Shown here piece after piece: positions 15,928 through 24,966 of a stretch of 58,173 nucleotides of DNA. The notes beneath the pieces were generated by a model. It made no database searches, had not been told where the DNA came from, and saw only the letters and a program-made list of their open reading frames with translations. This stretch comes from Actinomycetes bacterium (lineage in GTDB: Bacteria; Actinomycetota; Acidimicrobiia; Acidimicrobiales; RAAP-2), in the NCBI GenBank assembly GCA_021846325.1, contig JAJZBX010000013.1:1-58173 (forward strand). The letters run 5' to 3'. The translations under genes were made by a program, and so were the position numbers. Position 1 is the first letter of the stretch, and every line of letters starts with the position of its first letter.

Positions 15928-17391
15928 GTGGTCGTGGGCTCAGGCGAGGTGGAGGGACTGACGAGTCGGCGCTGGCTGATTCTGGTGGTCCTCGGTGTTA
16001 CCCAGTTGATGGTGGCGCTCGATGCGACGGTGATCAACATCGCGCTGCCGCGCGCGCAGCTGGCGCTGCACTTCAGCGCGGCCGATCGACAGTGGCCGAT
16101 CACGGCCTACGCCCTCGCCTTTGGCTCGCTGCTCTTGCTCGGGGGACGGCTCGGCGACCTCTGGGGGCGTCGAACGGCCCTAGTGGTTGGCCTGGTGGGC
16201 TTCGCCGGGGCGAGCGCCGTCGGGGGCGCGGCGACGTCCTTCGCGGTGCTGGTGGGGGCTCGCGCGGTCCAGGGCGCCTTTGGCGCGATCCTCGCGCCGG
16301 CGGCGCTTGCCGCGTTGACAACGACCTTTACCGACCAGCGCGAGCGCGCCCGCGCCTTTTCGATCTACGGCGCGCTGGCCGGGTCCGGTGCCGCGGTCGG
16401 CCTGATCCTGGGCGGCGCGCTGACCCAGTGGGCGTCGTGGCGATGGTGCCTCTTTATCAACCTGGTCTTCGCCGCCGTCGCGATCGCCGGGGTGATCCCG
16501 CTGATCGAGTCGAACCGGCGCGAACACCACGCGCACCTCGACGTGGTGGGCACCGTGCTCGCCAGTGGCGGCCTCTTCGCGATCGTCTACGGACTCGCCA
16601 ACGCGGTGACGTCGAGTTGGGGCGACTCGCTCACCTGGGCCAGTCTGGTGGCGGGACTCGTGCTGTTGGTGGCTTTCGTGGGCTGGCAACGACGTAGCCG
16701 CTACCCGTTGTTGCCACTGCGCATCGTGCTCGAACGCACTCGGGGCGGCTCCTTCGTCGCGCTCTTCATCACGGCGATCGGCATCTTCGGGGTCTCACTC
16801 TTTCTCGCGTACTACCTGCAGAACTCGCTCGGCTACTCGCCGTTGCGCACCGGGATCGCCTTCTTGCCCATGGTGGCGGCCCTCGCTGTCTCGGCGACGC
16901 TTGCCAGTGCGCGACTGCTCGCTATCTCGGGTCCCCGGCCGCTCGTGCCGGCCGGCATGCTGCTCAGCGCACTCGGCATGATCCTCTTCACTCGGCTCTC
17001 GGTCCAAGCCAACTACTTCGAGAACGTGCTGCCCGGCCTGGTCGTGCTCGGGCTCGGGCTCGGGCTCATCTTCGCGCCGGCGACGGCGTCGGCGACCGCC
17101 GCCGTGGTCGCGGCCGACGCCGGGGCCGCCTCGGCGACGGTGAACTCAGCCCAACAGATCGGGGGCTCGGTCGGCGTGGCGCTGCTCAACACCATCGCCG
17201 TGTCGGTGACCAGTCGCGCGATGAGCCACGCGACCGGCTCGTCGGCGGCGACGTTGGCGGCAGCGACCCTGCACGGCTACGCCGTCGCCTTCTGGTGGGC
17301 GGCCGGATTCTTCCTGGTCGGTGGCCTGGCCACGCTCATCCTGCTTGAGTCGGGCGCCGTGGAGCTGGCCGACGGCGTCGGCGCCTCCTGA
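15928..17391 (+). CDS. MFS drug exporter, DHA2 (EmrB/QacA) family
   Basis: 487 residues with about 14 hydrophobic segments. Family motifs are present: [11 protein letters not shown] in helix 1, the loop [15 protein letters not shown] between helices 2 and 3, and the antiporter motif [22 protein letters not shown] in helix 5 (about 135-155). It is a proton-coupled exporter of unknown substrate. The GTG start is uncertain; an internal GTG could also serve. It stands alone, converging on the SIMPL gene with 26 bp between them. Confidence 0.88.
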   Translation: MVVGSGEVEGLTSRRWLILVVLGVTQLMVALDATVINIALPRAQLALHFSAADRQWPITAYALAFGSLLLLGGRLGDLWGRRTALVVGLVGFAGASAVGGAATSFAVLVGARAVQGAFGAILAPAALAALTTTFTDQRERARAFSIYGALAGSGAAVGLILGGALTQWASWRWCLFINLVFAAVAIAGVIPLIESNRREHHAHLDVVGTVLASGGLFAIVYGLANAVTSSWGDSLTWASLVAGLVLLVAFVGWQRRSRYPLLPLRIVLERTRGGSFVALFITAIGIFGVSLFLAYYLQNSLGYSPLRTGIAFLPMVAALAVSATLASARLLAISGPRPLVPAGMLLSALGMILFTRLSVQANYFENVLPGLVVLGLGLGLIFAPATASATAAVVAADAGAASATVNSAQQIGGSVGVALLNTIAVSVTSRAMSHATGSSAATLAAATLHGYAVAFWWAAGFFLVGGLATLILLESGAVELADGVGAS

Positions 17392-17417
17392 ACCCGCGGT
17401 CTCGCTGACGCTGCTCA

Positions 17418-18140
17418 TCAGCTAAGCGCGTAGACGACCTTCACCGTGACCGAGACCGACTGGGTTCCCGGGCGCACCGGCACCGCGGACGTGGCTTTGA
17501 CCGCGCCGTACATGAAGGTCCCCGGGTAGATGACGGGCTGGCTGTTCTCCTCATCGACCAGGCTCGTCACGGACCCGAGCGTGGCGCCGGCCGCGCGGGC
17601 GAGCTGGGTGGCCGCGGTGTGGGCGTTGGTGACCGCCTTGGCGCGCGCGGCGGCGAGCACGGTCGACTGGTTGGTGATCGAGTACGTGATGCCCGAGAGC
17701 TGGGCGGCGTTGCCCGCGGCCGTGACCGCAGCCCCGATCATCGCCCCGGTGCGTGCGAGGCGGTGTGAGGTAACCGTGAGCTCGTCGTAGACGCTGTAGC
17801 CGGTGATGACGCCTTGATTGTTGGTCGTTGACGAGACGTTGAGGCCCGAGGTCGCGATGCCCGCCTTCGTCGCACCGTGGGCGAGCAACGCCGCCTCGAC
17901 GGCGCGCGTACGCGCGTTATTCGCAGCGAGCGCCGAGGCGGTCGAAGTTCCCGTCGTCGACACGGCGATCTGGAAGGAGACCGTGTCCGGCGAGCCCGTG
18001 GCGGTTCCCGAACCCGTCACCGTGATCGTGCCCGAACTGCTACGTCGGTGTCCGATGGCGATACCGCCAACCAGGGCGACGACCAGAACGACGACGAGAC
18101 CGGCCGTGAGCGAGAGTCGACGATTTGAAGCTGCGGGCAT
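17418..18140 (-). CDS. SIMPL domain (DUF541) envelope protein
   Basis: 240 residues from ATG 18140, which has a strong AGGAGGAAG ribosome site. A single N-terminal membrane anchor (about 10-32, LTAGLVVVLVVALVGGIAIG) is followed by the SIMPL domain: ITVTGSGTATGSPDTVSFQIAV, and later TVTSHRLARTGAMIGAAVTAAG and the closing VSVTVKVVYAL. Members are periplasmic or secreted and linked loosely to oxidative stress in some bacteria; their biochemical function is unsettled. The 0.9 kb upstream is non-coding. Confidence 0.85.
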   Translation of the reverse strand: MPAASNRRLSLTAGLVVVLVVALVGGIAIGHRRSSSGTITVTGSGTATGSPDTVSFQIAVSTTGTSTASALAANNARTRAVEAALLAHGATKAGIATSGLNVSSTTNNQGVITGYSVYDELTVTSHRLARTGAMIGAAVTAAGNAAQLSGITYSITNQSTVLAAARAKAVTNAHTAATQLARAAGATLGSVTSLVDEENSQPVIYPGTFMYGAVKATSAVPVRPGTQSVSVTVKVVYALS

Positions 18141-19039
18141 ACTTCCTCCTGTGATAGTTGTGAGATCTGCCTGGTACGTGTCCAGCGCGCGCGGGGAATT
18201 ACGCGGTAACGAGGCTCCAGCCCTCGCGAGGTCGCCGACTGGATCACCTGGCCGGACCCGAACAGCCGAATCCGATTTCGAAATCGTGTTCAAGAAGATC
18301 ACCTTGTCCGACCCACGATCGCGAAGTACGATCGGCACGGAACGCAGTGACTGCGTACGTCGGCAGCGACGTTTAGTTGTCGTTATCTTGACGAATAACT
18401 TGCACTGTCGACTCAGTAAATACTCCATCGTCTCGTCATTGACGGTGCGCAAAGACACTATGTGTGACTGAGAAAATAGACGACAATCGCGCTCACGTCA
18501 CGCGTCCACAATGAACTACAACATCACAAGTATCGAACATAATTTAGATTTGACAATCTATCCATAACGTGGGATGCTCCCTTTCAACTCGCAAGGGCGG
18601 AGAGGTTGAGGGGGGTGGCGTTACATCCACGCGTGAGGATGACCTGTACGACAGTGCCGGTCGCGTACGACGAATAGCACTATGAGTAACCGGGTAAATA
18701 GGCGGTTAACCACTGCTTGTAGATGTTGTGCTCGTGGTGCACGCGCGGCGTCAATAAGCGTCGGTAACGCGCAAGATTGAGAACGAAATGAAATCGGTCC
18801 GGCGTGTCATGCGCTATGAAAACCGATGCACAGGTGTTGTGGCCAACGCGAGGTGGCAGTTACTGCCACCGTGCGCAGTCCACATCAAAGAGAAGCTCCC
18901 GTTGGGAACGTCTCACAATAAAAAAGGGTGACGTGTTGAATCGCGGGTCATATTTGGTCGCCGGACCCGCGAGGAGCGAATGGCGAACCCGACTCCCGAA
19001 CAGCATGGACCACGTGTCCAATTAACGGAGGAGAAAGCA
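18141..19039. other. Long non-coding, AT-richer stretch with several palindromes
   Basis: I see no convincing gene in these 900 bases; the codon third-position GC bias of the neighbours is absent. It holds a 14-bp perfect palindrome CGATTTCGAAATCG (18273-18286), a 7-1-7 inverted repeat ACGCAGT-G-ACTGCGT (18342-18356) and the hairpin at 18852-18870. A TTGACA hexamer lies at 18550-18555. The 3' part must contain the promoter of the exported-protein locus at 19040. A small RNA or long 5' leader is possible but not shown. Confidence 0.5.
18852..18870. promoter_or_regulatory. Perfect hairpin GGTGGCAG-TTA-CTGCCACC
   Basis: An 8-bp perfect stem with a 3-nt loop, 170 nt before the exported-protein gene at 19040. 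No T run follows, so it is not a classic terminator. It could be an operator or part of a structured 5' leader. Confidence 0.5.
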
Positions 19040-19456
19040 ATGCATCGTTTTATGGTACCCAAGATCGTGGGGGCGGTGGTACTGCTGTCAGCGCTAGGCG
19101 GTGGCACGGCGTGGGCCTTTACGGCGAGTAACACCGTTGGTCAGACGTACGCCGGCGAAGGTGTGGGAGCGGTATCGGGCTACACCGTTTCCAATGTCCA
19201 CTACCAGTTGACGGCGATAGACAGTTACTCACTGGGCAGCAATGCCGACATCTCTGGCGTGACGTTCACGTTAGATCACCAGGCTCAGTCAGTTGGCTAC
19301 GCGCTGTATGACGGATCGAAGGCTGTTGGTGGCGGAGGAAGCAGCCCCGTGTGCACCACGAGTAACAGCGGTTGGACCTGGACGTGTACCGCGTCCTCAA
19401 ATGGGTACGCACCAATCAACCAAGTCACCTATCTCGACGTTACGGCGGCTCAGTAG
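19040..19456 (+). CDS. Small exported protein with SipW-type signal region
   Basis: 138 residues from ATG 19040, with GGAGGAG upstream. An N-terminal hydrophobic segment (about 6-25) ends in TAWAFTASNTVGQTYAG. That TASN segment after the hydrophobic core resembles the SipW-cognate signal class of TasA-like proteins. The mature part is rich in S, T, G and Y with two Cys (VCTTSN and WTCTAS) and no catalytic motif. It is probably a surface or fibre subunit. The signal peptidase gene follows after a strong hairpin, and a second protein with the same motif follows that. Confidence 0.72.
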   Translation: MHRFMVPKIVGAVVLLSALGGGTAWAFTASNTVGQTYAGEGVGAVSGYTVSNVHYQLTAIDSYSLGSNADISGVTFTLDHQAQSVGYALYDGSKAVGGGGSSPVCTTSNSGWTWTCTASSNGYAPINQVTYLDVTAAQ

Positions 19457-19469
19457 GGAGTTCATCGGA

Positions 19470-19507
19470 GAGTATGCCGGAGGGGCTTACGCCTCTCCGG
19501 CATACTC
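19470..19507 (+). terminator. Strong intercistronic stem-loop
   Basis: GAGTATGCCGGAGGGG pairs with CCTCTCCGGCATACTC (16 bp including one G-U) around a 6-nt loop. It lies between the exported-protein stop (19456) and the signal peptidase start (19521). There is no T tract, so partial termination or 3'-end protection of the upstream message is more likely than full termination. Either would make more structural protein than peptidase. Confidence 0.65.
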
Positions 19508-19520
19508 GCTGTGAGGGGTG

Positions 19521-21218
19521 ATGGAGGCAAAGCGAATACCTACGTGGCGCTGGTCACGAGTAGCGATTTCGACGGTGTTGGTAGCCGCCCTGGGTTTGTT
19601 CTGGTTCACGATGGCCCCAACCAGCATGGGGGGCGACGCCATCTACGTCGTCACGTCGGGCATTAGCATGGAGCCCCACTTCCACACCGGTGATCTAGCC
19701 ATTCTGCGGCCAGCGGGCTCGTATCATGTCGGCGAGATCGTCGGGTACCTCTCACCTCGAATTGGCATTGTGCTTCACCGCATCATTGGTGTAGTCGGGG
19801 GCCGCTTCTTGATGAAAGGTGACAACAATAACTTCGTCGACAGCTTTCATCCACTACCGAGTGACGTGGTAGGCAGGCTGTGGTTACACGTACCAAAGCT
19901 CGGACAGCTGTTCAATGACCCTCGATATCGAAAGGCCGGTGTGGCGGTGACTGTGGTGGCGATGGCGGGGACTATTGGCATCCCGGCACAACGCGAGCGT
20001 CGACGCCGACGCATCAAGCTTCGGCGAGGTGAGGACACGCCGGGCACGCCAAATCGTCCACGCCGTTCTGCTCGCTACGACGAAAGGGGAAATGCCCGGC
20101 TCGCCGTACTCGGTGCGACCGGCCAGCTGGTCGCTTCCGTGATCGCTCTTGTCGCGCTGGCCGCCCTCGTTCTCGGCGCGTTCGCCTTCTCGCGGGCAAC
20201 CACCTCCACCTCCTCAGTTCGACTGACGTATCAGCAGCTGGGCCAGTGGAGTTATCGTGCCGTCGCCACGGGTGACGTCTACGCGGGCGGTGCCGCGACG
20301 ACCGGCCAGCCCGTCTTTTATAACGTCGCACCGGCGATGACGGTCGGTTTCTCGTATCAGTTGACAGCGTCGGCCCCGTTGCACGTCGCTGGTCAGGCGC
20401 AACTCGCCGCCGTCATCTCGAGTCCGGATGGTTGGACGCACGACTTGCCGATGGGCCCTGCCGTGCCACTCGCCGCGGGCGCCGCTCGTCTCGTGGGCAC
20501 CGTGAATCTGACGGCCATTCGACAGTATCTCGATGCGGTCGCGGCCCAAACTGGACAGTTGAAGGCGGCGGCGGGCCCGTACACGCTGACGTTGCAACCG
20601 ACAGTTGTTGTTTCGGGTTCGCTCGGCAACACGCCACTCAAGCAGTTACGGTTTGGTCCACCGCTCGCGTTTTCACTGCAGAGCAACGAGGCCGTGGTGT
20701 ACCTGGGCCCCGGGGGCTCATCGATGCCGTTGGCCAAGATCCTTCGACCTATCGCCCTCGGCGGCGTCAGCGTACCCGTCACGACATCGGCGAGCGTTGC
20801 CATTTTCGGGCTTCACCCCAGTGTGGCGGCGTCGCGAGTGCTCGCGCTGTGGCTCCTGCTCGCCTGTCTACTCGGATCACTGGTGCTCGTTCTGCTGTGG
20901 CGTACGGCCAGGCGAGCGCCCGACATCGAGCGAATTGAGGCTCGCTACGGCTCGCTCATGGTGGCGGTGGAGCGTCCGTCGTCACTCGTCGACGTGGGGA
21001 GCGTGCGAGTCGCGCGTATGGAGGACCTCGTAAAAATCGCGGAATACCAGGGTCGAATGATCTTTCACTGCGAGGGGGAGTCCGGACATGACTACTTCGT
21101 TCGCGACCCGACGTCCACCTACCTGTTCACGCTGGTGAACCACTCTCACAACCCCGAATCGATGGCGGTGGCCACGACGAGTGCCGACACCGAAGGTCAC
21201 TCACCAGGGGGGCAATAG
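19521..21218 (+). CDS. ER/archaeal-type signal peptidase I with DUF5305-like extension
   Basis: 565 residues. After an N-terminal anchor (about 12-32) comes the peptidase: TSGISMEP with nucleophile S49, LHRIIG with H86 in place of the bacterial Lys, and KGDNNNFVD with the acidic residues. Use of His marks the SipW/Sec11 type. A second membrane helix (about 185-210) is followed by a large extracellular domain resembling DUF5305, a third helix (about 430-455) and a ~110-residue cytoplasmic tail. ATG 19521 is chosen; GTG 19518 is adjacent. It is flanked by two small exported proteins sharing a TA[SN]N.V motif, which are its likely substrates. Confidence 0.8.
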   Translation: MEAKRIPTWRWSRVAISTVLVAALGLFWFTMAPTSMGGDAIYVVTSGISMEPHFHTGDLAILRPAGSYHVGEIVGYLSPRIGIVLHRIIGVVGGRFLMKGDNNNFVDSFHPLPSDVVGRLWLHVPKLGQLFNDPRYRKAGVAVTVVAMAGTIGIPAQRERRRRRIKLRRGEDTPGTPNRPRRSARYDERGNARLAVLGATGQLVASVIALVALAALVLGAFAFSRATTSTSSVRLTYQQLGQWSYRAVATGDVYAGGAATTGQPVFYNVAPAMTVGFSYQLTASAPLHVAGQAQLAAVISSPDGWTHDLPMGPAVPLAAGAARLVGTVNLTAIRQYLDAVAAQTGQLKAAAGPYTLTLQPTVVVSGSLGNTPLKQLRFGPPLAFSLQSNEAVVYLGPGGSSMPLAKILRPIALGGVSVPVTTSASVAIFGLHPSVAASRVLALWLLLACLLGSLVLVLLWRTARRAPDIERIEARYGSLMVAVERPSSLVDVGSVRVARMEDLVKIAEYQGRMIFHCEGESGHDYFVRDPTSTYLFTLVNHSHNPESMAVATTSADTEGHSPGGQ

Positions 21219-21658
21219 TGCGAACGAAAACCGTGTCCGTTCTGTCGGCGGCAGTCATCGCCGCGGTGGTGATTGGCGGCGTCCTCTCCGCCTACACGGC
21301 CAACAACGTCGTGCCGACCAGTTACGCGGGCCAGACGCGCGTCGCCGTCAACATCACGGTTCCCCAGGGTCTCATTCAGCGCCATCCGTTTGGTAAGACC
21401 GTGACGCCAATCCAGTCGGGAGAGTTCAGTGATCGGCTCAAGGTGGTAGGGGCCAACGCCGACGTCACGTACGTCGTCACGTCGGCGAACTCCAACCTGT
21501 ACGTGACGAGCGATGGTGAGATCTACACCACTGATGGGCCGCTCGCCGTCGGCACGTACACCGTGTCGGGGACCGACTCCAAAGGTGCGAACGAATCGGG
21601 CGTCTGGTCGTACACGTTGACTGTTACCAGTGCAGTTGGCAACGCCAGTTCGGGTTGA
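21218..21658 (+). CDS. Second small exported protein of the SipW-type locus
   Basis: 146 residues from GTG 21218, which overlaps the peptidase stop by 1 nt and follows AGGGGGG. A hydrophobic segment (about 7-27) leads into SAYTANNVVPTSYAG, matching the AFTASNTVGQTYAG of the 19040 protein. The mature part is beta-rich, with the ending GTYTVSGTDSKG...VWSYTLTVT resembling an Ig-like or cadherin-like strand pattern. No Cys and no enzyme motif. Its coupling to the peptidase gene suggests it is a dedicated substrate, perhaps a minor subunit or anchor. Confidence 0.7.
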   Translation: MRTKTVSVLSAAVIAAVVIGGVLSAYTANNVVPTSYAGQTRVAVNITVPQGLIQRHPFGKTVTPIQSGEFSDRLKVVGANADVTYVVTSANSNLYVTSDGEIYTTDGPLAVGTYTVSGTDSKGANESGVWSYTLTVTSAVGNASSG

Positions 21659-21981
21659 TCGGCACCTTTCGCCCGTCGGGTGGCGAGCCGTATCGACTGC
21701 GACGAGCGATCGCCGCACGACCTTGCGAATGGAAACCGAGCGGCGTCGCTGATTGGCGGCGCGACTTTCGCGGGGACGATCGTTTCTGTGGCGATGATGG
21801 CTTGTCCACGACGACGATGTCGAAGGCACCATCGATGCAGTTCGAGGACGTCCTCGGCGACCTTTGGTGGTTCGTCAAACCGTTGTGGCCCTACGTCGCA
21901 TCGAGCGAAGGTGCACGTGACGTGACTCGACGCAGTACGCCGATTGACTTTGATGATGGCGCCAACTCGTTCGGTCCAAGG
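21659..21981. other. Intergenic stretch, no gene supported
   Basis: 323 bases between two converging transcription units. Short open frames exist on both strands, but none has a ribosome site, family motif or the third-position GC bias of its neighbours. I see no clear terminator hairpin. Confidence 0.5.
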
Positions 21982-22689
21982 TCAGATGAGCGGCCACGGG
22001 TAGGGCGGCCAGTCGCGGTCCTCGTCGGGGGTCGGGTACGCGCTTGATTCCACGAGGGCTCGGGCGCGCTCGAGGGTCAGGGCAACCTCGTGGGGTTTTA
22101 GCCACGTCGCGAGCGTGCGTGCGTCGCTGCGCGCGAATCGCTCGACGCGCTCGAGCAGGGTCGGCTCGAGCGCGAGGCCGGCGTACTCCCAGATCACCGT
22201 GCGTAGTTTGTCCTGGTCGTGAAAGCAGAGGCCGTTGTCGATCGCCCAGCACCGACTCCCGTCGTAGAGGACGTGGCCCGCTTTGCGGTCGGCGTTGTTC
22301 GCGATGACGTCAAAGGCGGCGAGGCGGGCAAACCAGTGGTCGAACTCGGGCCGGTCGCGCAGCGTGAAGTAGTGCTCGTCGTGGGCGTCCTCGACCCACC
22401 ACTGGAGCGACCCCGGACCAAAGGGTCCATCGGCACGTCCGACGGTCGTTGGCACGAGGTCGGTCCCGAGCGCGGCGTCGAGCTCGTAGGCGGCGACCTC
22501 TCGGCGCCACAGTCCGTCGGGGAAGTCCCACAGGGGGCGCTCGCCGGCCTCGGCCTTGTAGCAGGCCCGCGCCTCGAGCCCGTCGAGGGTCACGGTGACG
22601 AGCAGCGCCTGGTTCGATGACCCGGCGACCCGACCCTCGACGGTGATGGCCCCGTTGGTGAGCAGATCGCGCTGGTGCGGGCGCCCCAC
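21982..22689 (-). CDS. SCO1664-family (PI3/4-kinase-fold) protein
   Basis: 235 residues from GTG 22689, 2 nt after the DUF3090 stop. Visible features are the phosphate-loop-like SSNQALLVTV, WRREVAAYELD, the catalytic-loop-like DVIANNADRKAGHVL (with N and D spaced as in PI3/4-kinase-like proteins) and the metal-site AIDNGLCFHD. Actinobacterial SCO1664-type proteins regularly sit beside DUF3090 and a histidine phosphatase, as here. Substrate and role are not established. Confidence 0.82.
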   Translation of the reverse strand: MGRPHQRDLLTNGAITVEGRVAGSSNQALLVTVTLDGLEARACYKAEAGERPLWDFPDGLWRREVAAYELDAALGTDLVPTTVGRADGPFGPGSLQWWVEDAHDEHYFTLRDRPEFDHWFARLAAFDVIANNADRKAGHVLYDGSRCWAIDNGLCFHDQDKLRTVIWEYAGLALEPTLLERVERFARSDARTLATWLKPHEVALTLERARALVESSAYPTPDEDRDWPPYPWPLI

Positions 22690-22691
22690 GG

Positions 22692-23171
22692 TTAGCTGAT
22701 CGGCGCGCGGTGGCCGTTGGTTCGCGGACAGTCGTGGCCGCGCGGGTCGAGCGGCCCTCCGCAGAGTGGGCACGGCGGCCGACCGGCTTCGACGAGTCGG
22801 GCGATGGCAATGGCCAAGCCGCCCGCCGACTCCTTGGTCAGGGTCAGTTCGAGGACGTCGTCGCCCTCACGGGCCTCGATGGTGACTTCGATCGAGTCGG
22901 TCGCCTCATCGAGTGCGACGGTAATGTCACCGGCGTCAAGATCTGACTCGTACTCGGTCTCCAGATCGAAGTCGTCGCGCAGGTGTCCCGGGCGACCCAT
23001 CGTGTCGAGGACCTGGGCGATCCAGTCGGCCAGCGCGGCGAGCTGCTGCTTCTCGCACTTGACGACCACGAGTCGTCGACCCTGACGCGCCTGCAGCAGG
23101 AAGCGTCGTTGACCGACTTCGCCGTGCGTACCGACCATGACGCGGTCGGGTCGCTCGAAGTGGAAGTTCAC
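22692..23171 (-). CDS. DUF3090 family protein
   Basis: 159 residues beginning with the family signature FERPDRVMVGTHGEVGQRRF. The C-terminus has CPLCGGPLDPRGHDCPR, which looks like a small zinc ribbon (C-x2-C...C). The function is unknown; the family is nearly confined to Actinobacteria. The ATG overlaps the phosphatase stop (ATGA), and the SCO1664-type gene follows within 2 nt, so it is the middle of a tightly coupled operon. Confidence 0.88.
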   Translation of the reverse strand: MNFHFERPDRVMVGTHGEVGQRRFLLQARQGRRLVVVKCEKQQLAALADWIAQVLDTMGRPGHLRDDFDLETEYESDLDAGDITVALDEATDSIEVTIEAREGDDVLELTLTKESAGGLAIAIARLVEAGRPPCPLCGGPLDPRGHDCPRTNGHRAPIS

Positions 23172-23797
23172 GACGCCACCAGGTCGCCCAGCGACGAGGT
23201 CGAGTTCACGCAGAGCACGACGGGCTGATCGCTAAAGGACAGCGCGCTCACCGAGCACGTGGAGATCACGGTGCGCTGGAAGAGGTCGAGGGGGACGCCC
23301 TGGGCGAAGGTGACGGCGGCCTTGATCGGGTCGGCGTGGCTCACCAGCACGATGGTCCCCCCGCGGTGGCGCGCGACGAGTCGCTCGATCGTGGACCAGA
23401 CGCGCGCCTGCATCGCGGCGAAGGACTCGCCGTCGGGGAAGGTGAAGGTGCTCGGCGCGTGCTGGACCTGTCGCCACTCGCGCGTGCGACGTAAGCGCCC
23501 GAGCGACGCCCCGGTCCAGGCGCCAAAGTCGCACTCGAGCAGCCCACGCTCGATGCGCGTTCGCAAGTCCAGGGCGCGCGCGATCGGGGCCGCCGTCTCG
23601 CGAGCGCGCTCGAGCGGTGAGCTGTAGAGGGCCTGGGGCGCCCTCGAGAGGCCCCCAAGTCGTTCGGCGACGCGCTCGGCCTGCGCGCGTCCGCGCTCGG
23701 ACAGGTGTAGGCCCGCGGCCCGTCCGGGCAGGATCGCCCCGGTGGTCGCGGTCTGGCCGTGGCGCACCAGCAGCAGCGTGGTCGCTCGGTTACTCAC
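23168..23797 (-). CDS. Histidine phosphatase (MSMEG_4193-like)
   Basis: 209 residues from GTG 23797. The catalytic RHG motif lies near the N-terminus (LLLVRHGQT), the second Arg in YSSPLERARETA, Glu in LLECDFGAWTG and the second His in VLVSHADPIKA. It is a member of the phosphoglycerate mutase-like phosphatases; the MSMEG_4193 subgroup co-occurs with DUF3090. It overlaps the FrhB-like gene by 4 nt. Substrate unknown. Confidence 0.88.
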   Translation of the reverse strand: MSNRATTLLLVRHGQTATTGAILPGRAAGLHLSERGRAQAERVAERLGGLSRAPQALYSSPLERARETAAPIARALDLRTRIERGLLECDFGAWTGASLGRLRRTREWRQVQHAPSTFTFPDGESFAAMQARVWSTIERLVARHRGGTIVLVSHADPIKAAVTFAQGVPLDLFQRTVISTCSVSALSFSDQPVVLCVNSTSSLGDLVAS

Positions 23798-24915
23798 GAG
23801 GACCGCACTGGTATGCGCCCGGGCTTGGGGTCCGCGCCGTCGGGCCAGCGTCGCCGTGAGACCCGCGCCAGCTTGTGCAGCAGGGCCACGGCGCCGGGAT
23901 CGTCGTCGCCCGGTCTTGTCTCGATGCGTTCGGCCTCGAGCAGCGCTTGGACGAGGGTGCGGCCGAGGTCGGTACGCACGATGAGTAGCGTCCAGTCCCC
24001 GAAGGCGCCGATGCCGCCGGCCGAGATGTCGGCGTGCTCGGCCGCGAAGTCGGGACACTGTGTGCAGCCCTCGCGCGTGAACTCGTGGGCTTCCTTCAGC
24101 GGCACCTCGTGGTAGGCGCCGTCGGTCGTCCAGATCTGGAAGACGCCCTTGATATTCATCTTGGCGATCGACGATCGCGCGATGGCGTAGCGTCGCTCGA
24201 ACAGATCCTCGAAGATCGCGTCGTCGAAGGTCTTTGAGCAGAGCAGGCCGATGGTCAGGCTCAGCCGACGGGCGACCTTGCCCGCCTTGCGCGCCTGCAT
24301 GACCCCCGGTGCCGACGCCATGCAGCCCATCCCCACCAGCGCAATGCGCTCGGCCCCTGAGTCCGCGGCGGCCCGGTAGGCGAGCAGATTCGCGCTGTAG
24401 GTGTAGCGCGAGCCGGCGGTGGCGAGCACCTCGGCTCGAGTCCGTACGACCGCCGGCGTCGCGCGCCACGTCAAGCCGTCACCCTCGAGGGCGCTCACGA
24501 GCGCGGCGTCGATGAGCTTGTGCTCGAGCGCGTAGAGCAGGATCGCCGAGACGACGCCACCGTCTTGGCCAACGCCGGCCACCTCGGGGTCGCGCGCCCG
24601 CGCGAGCAGGACGTCGCCGACGCCGTAGACCTCATCCTCGGTACGCTCGCGGCCGACCCGGTGCACGTCGATCTCGGGCTCCCAGGAGCGAAAGCGCGGG
24701 CAGGCTCGCGTGCAACTCGTGCAGCCCTTGACCCCGTGGGTGCAGTCCTCACGACCACCGTCGATGTCGAGGTGCCACGGCCGGTAGCGCCCGTGCTGGT
24801 CGTCGTAATCGAGCACGTCGTGAGGACAGGCGATCACGCACGCGGCGCACCCCGTGCACAGGCCCGAGGTCACCACCTCGCTGAACAGTTCGCGCCACTG
24901 TGGCTTGTCGGGCAT
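23794..24915 (-). CDS. FrhB-like F420 hydrogenase/dehydrogenase beta-subunit family protein
   Basis: 373 residues. The N-terminus carries a ferredoxin-type cluster motif LCTGCAACVIACPHDV (C-x2-C-x2-C-x3-C) and a second Cys group CTHGVKGCTSCTRACP, giving ligands for probably two Fe-S clusters. The FrhB N- and C-domains follow (GQDGGVVSAIL; GMGCMASAPG; LLCSKTFDD; CTQCPDFAAEHADIS). Relatives transfer electrons to or from F420 or act as quinone or glutamate-synthase-like partners. The protein stands alone without hydrogenase subunits, so its redox partner is open. It begins the four-gene operon. Confidence 0.85.
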   Translation of the reverse strand: MPDKPQWRELFSEVVTSGLCTGCAACVIACPHDVLDYDDQHGRYRPWHLDIDGGREDCTHGVKGCTSCTRACPRFRSWEPEIDVHRVGRERTEDEVYGVGDVLLARARDPEVAGVGQDGGVVSAILLYALEHKLIDAALVSALEGDGLTWRATPAVVRTRAEVLATAGSRYTYSANLLAYRAAADSGAERIALVGMGCMASAPGVMQARKAGKVARRLSLTIGLLCSKTFDDAIFEDLFERRYAIARSSIAKMNIKGVFQIWTTDGAYHEVPLKEAHEFTREGCTQCPDFAAEHADISAGGIGAFGDWTLLIVRTDLGRTLVQALLEAERIETRPGDDDPGAVALLHKLARVSRRRWPDGADPKPGRIPVRSS

Positions 24916-24966
24916 TGCTCAATCGTAGTGAGTGACATGGCGCCAGCTCCCGGCTACGCTGCCGCG

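Noticed and set aside
21655..22047. Plus-strand small protein after the second exported protein
   Set aside because: No ribosome site, composition unlike real genes here, and it runs into the SCO1664-type gene on the other strand.
23168..24469. Single 433-residue protein spanning the histidine phosphatase and part of the FrhB-like gene
   Set aside because: The first half is an arginine-rich out-of-frame reading of the FrhB-like gene; the phosphatase starts at GTG 23797.
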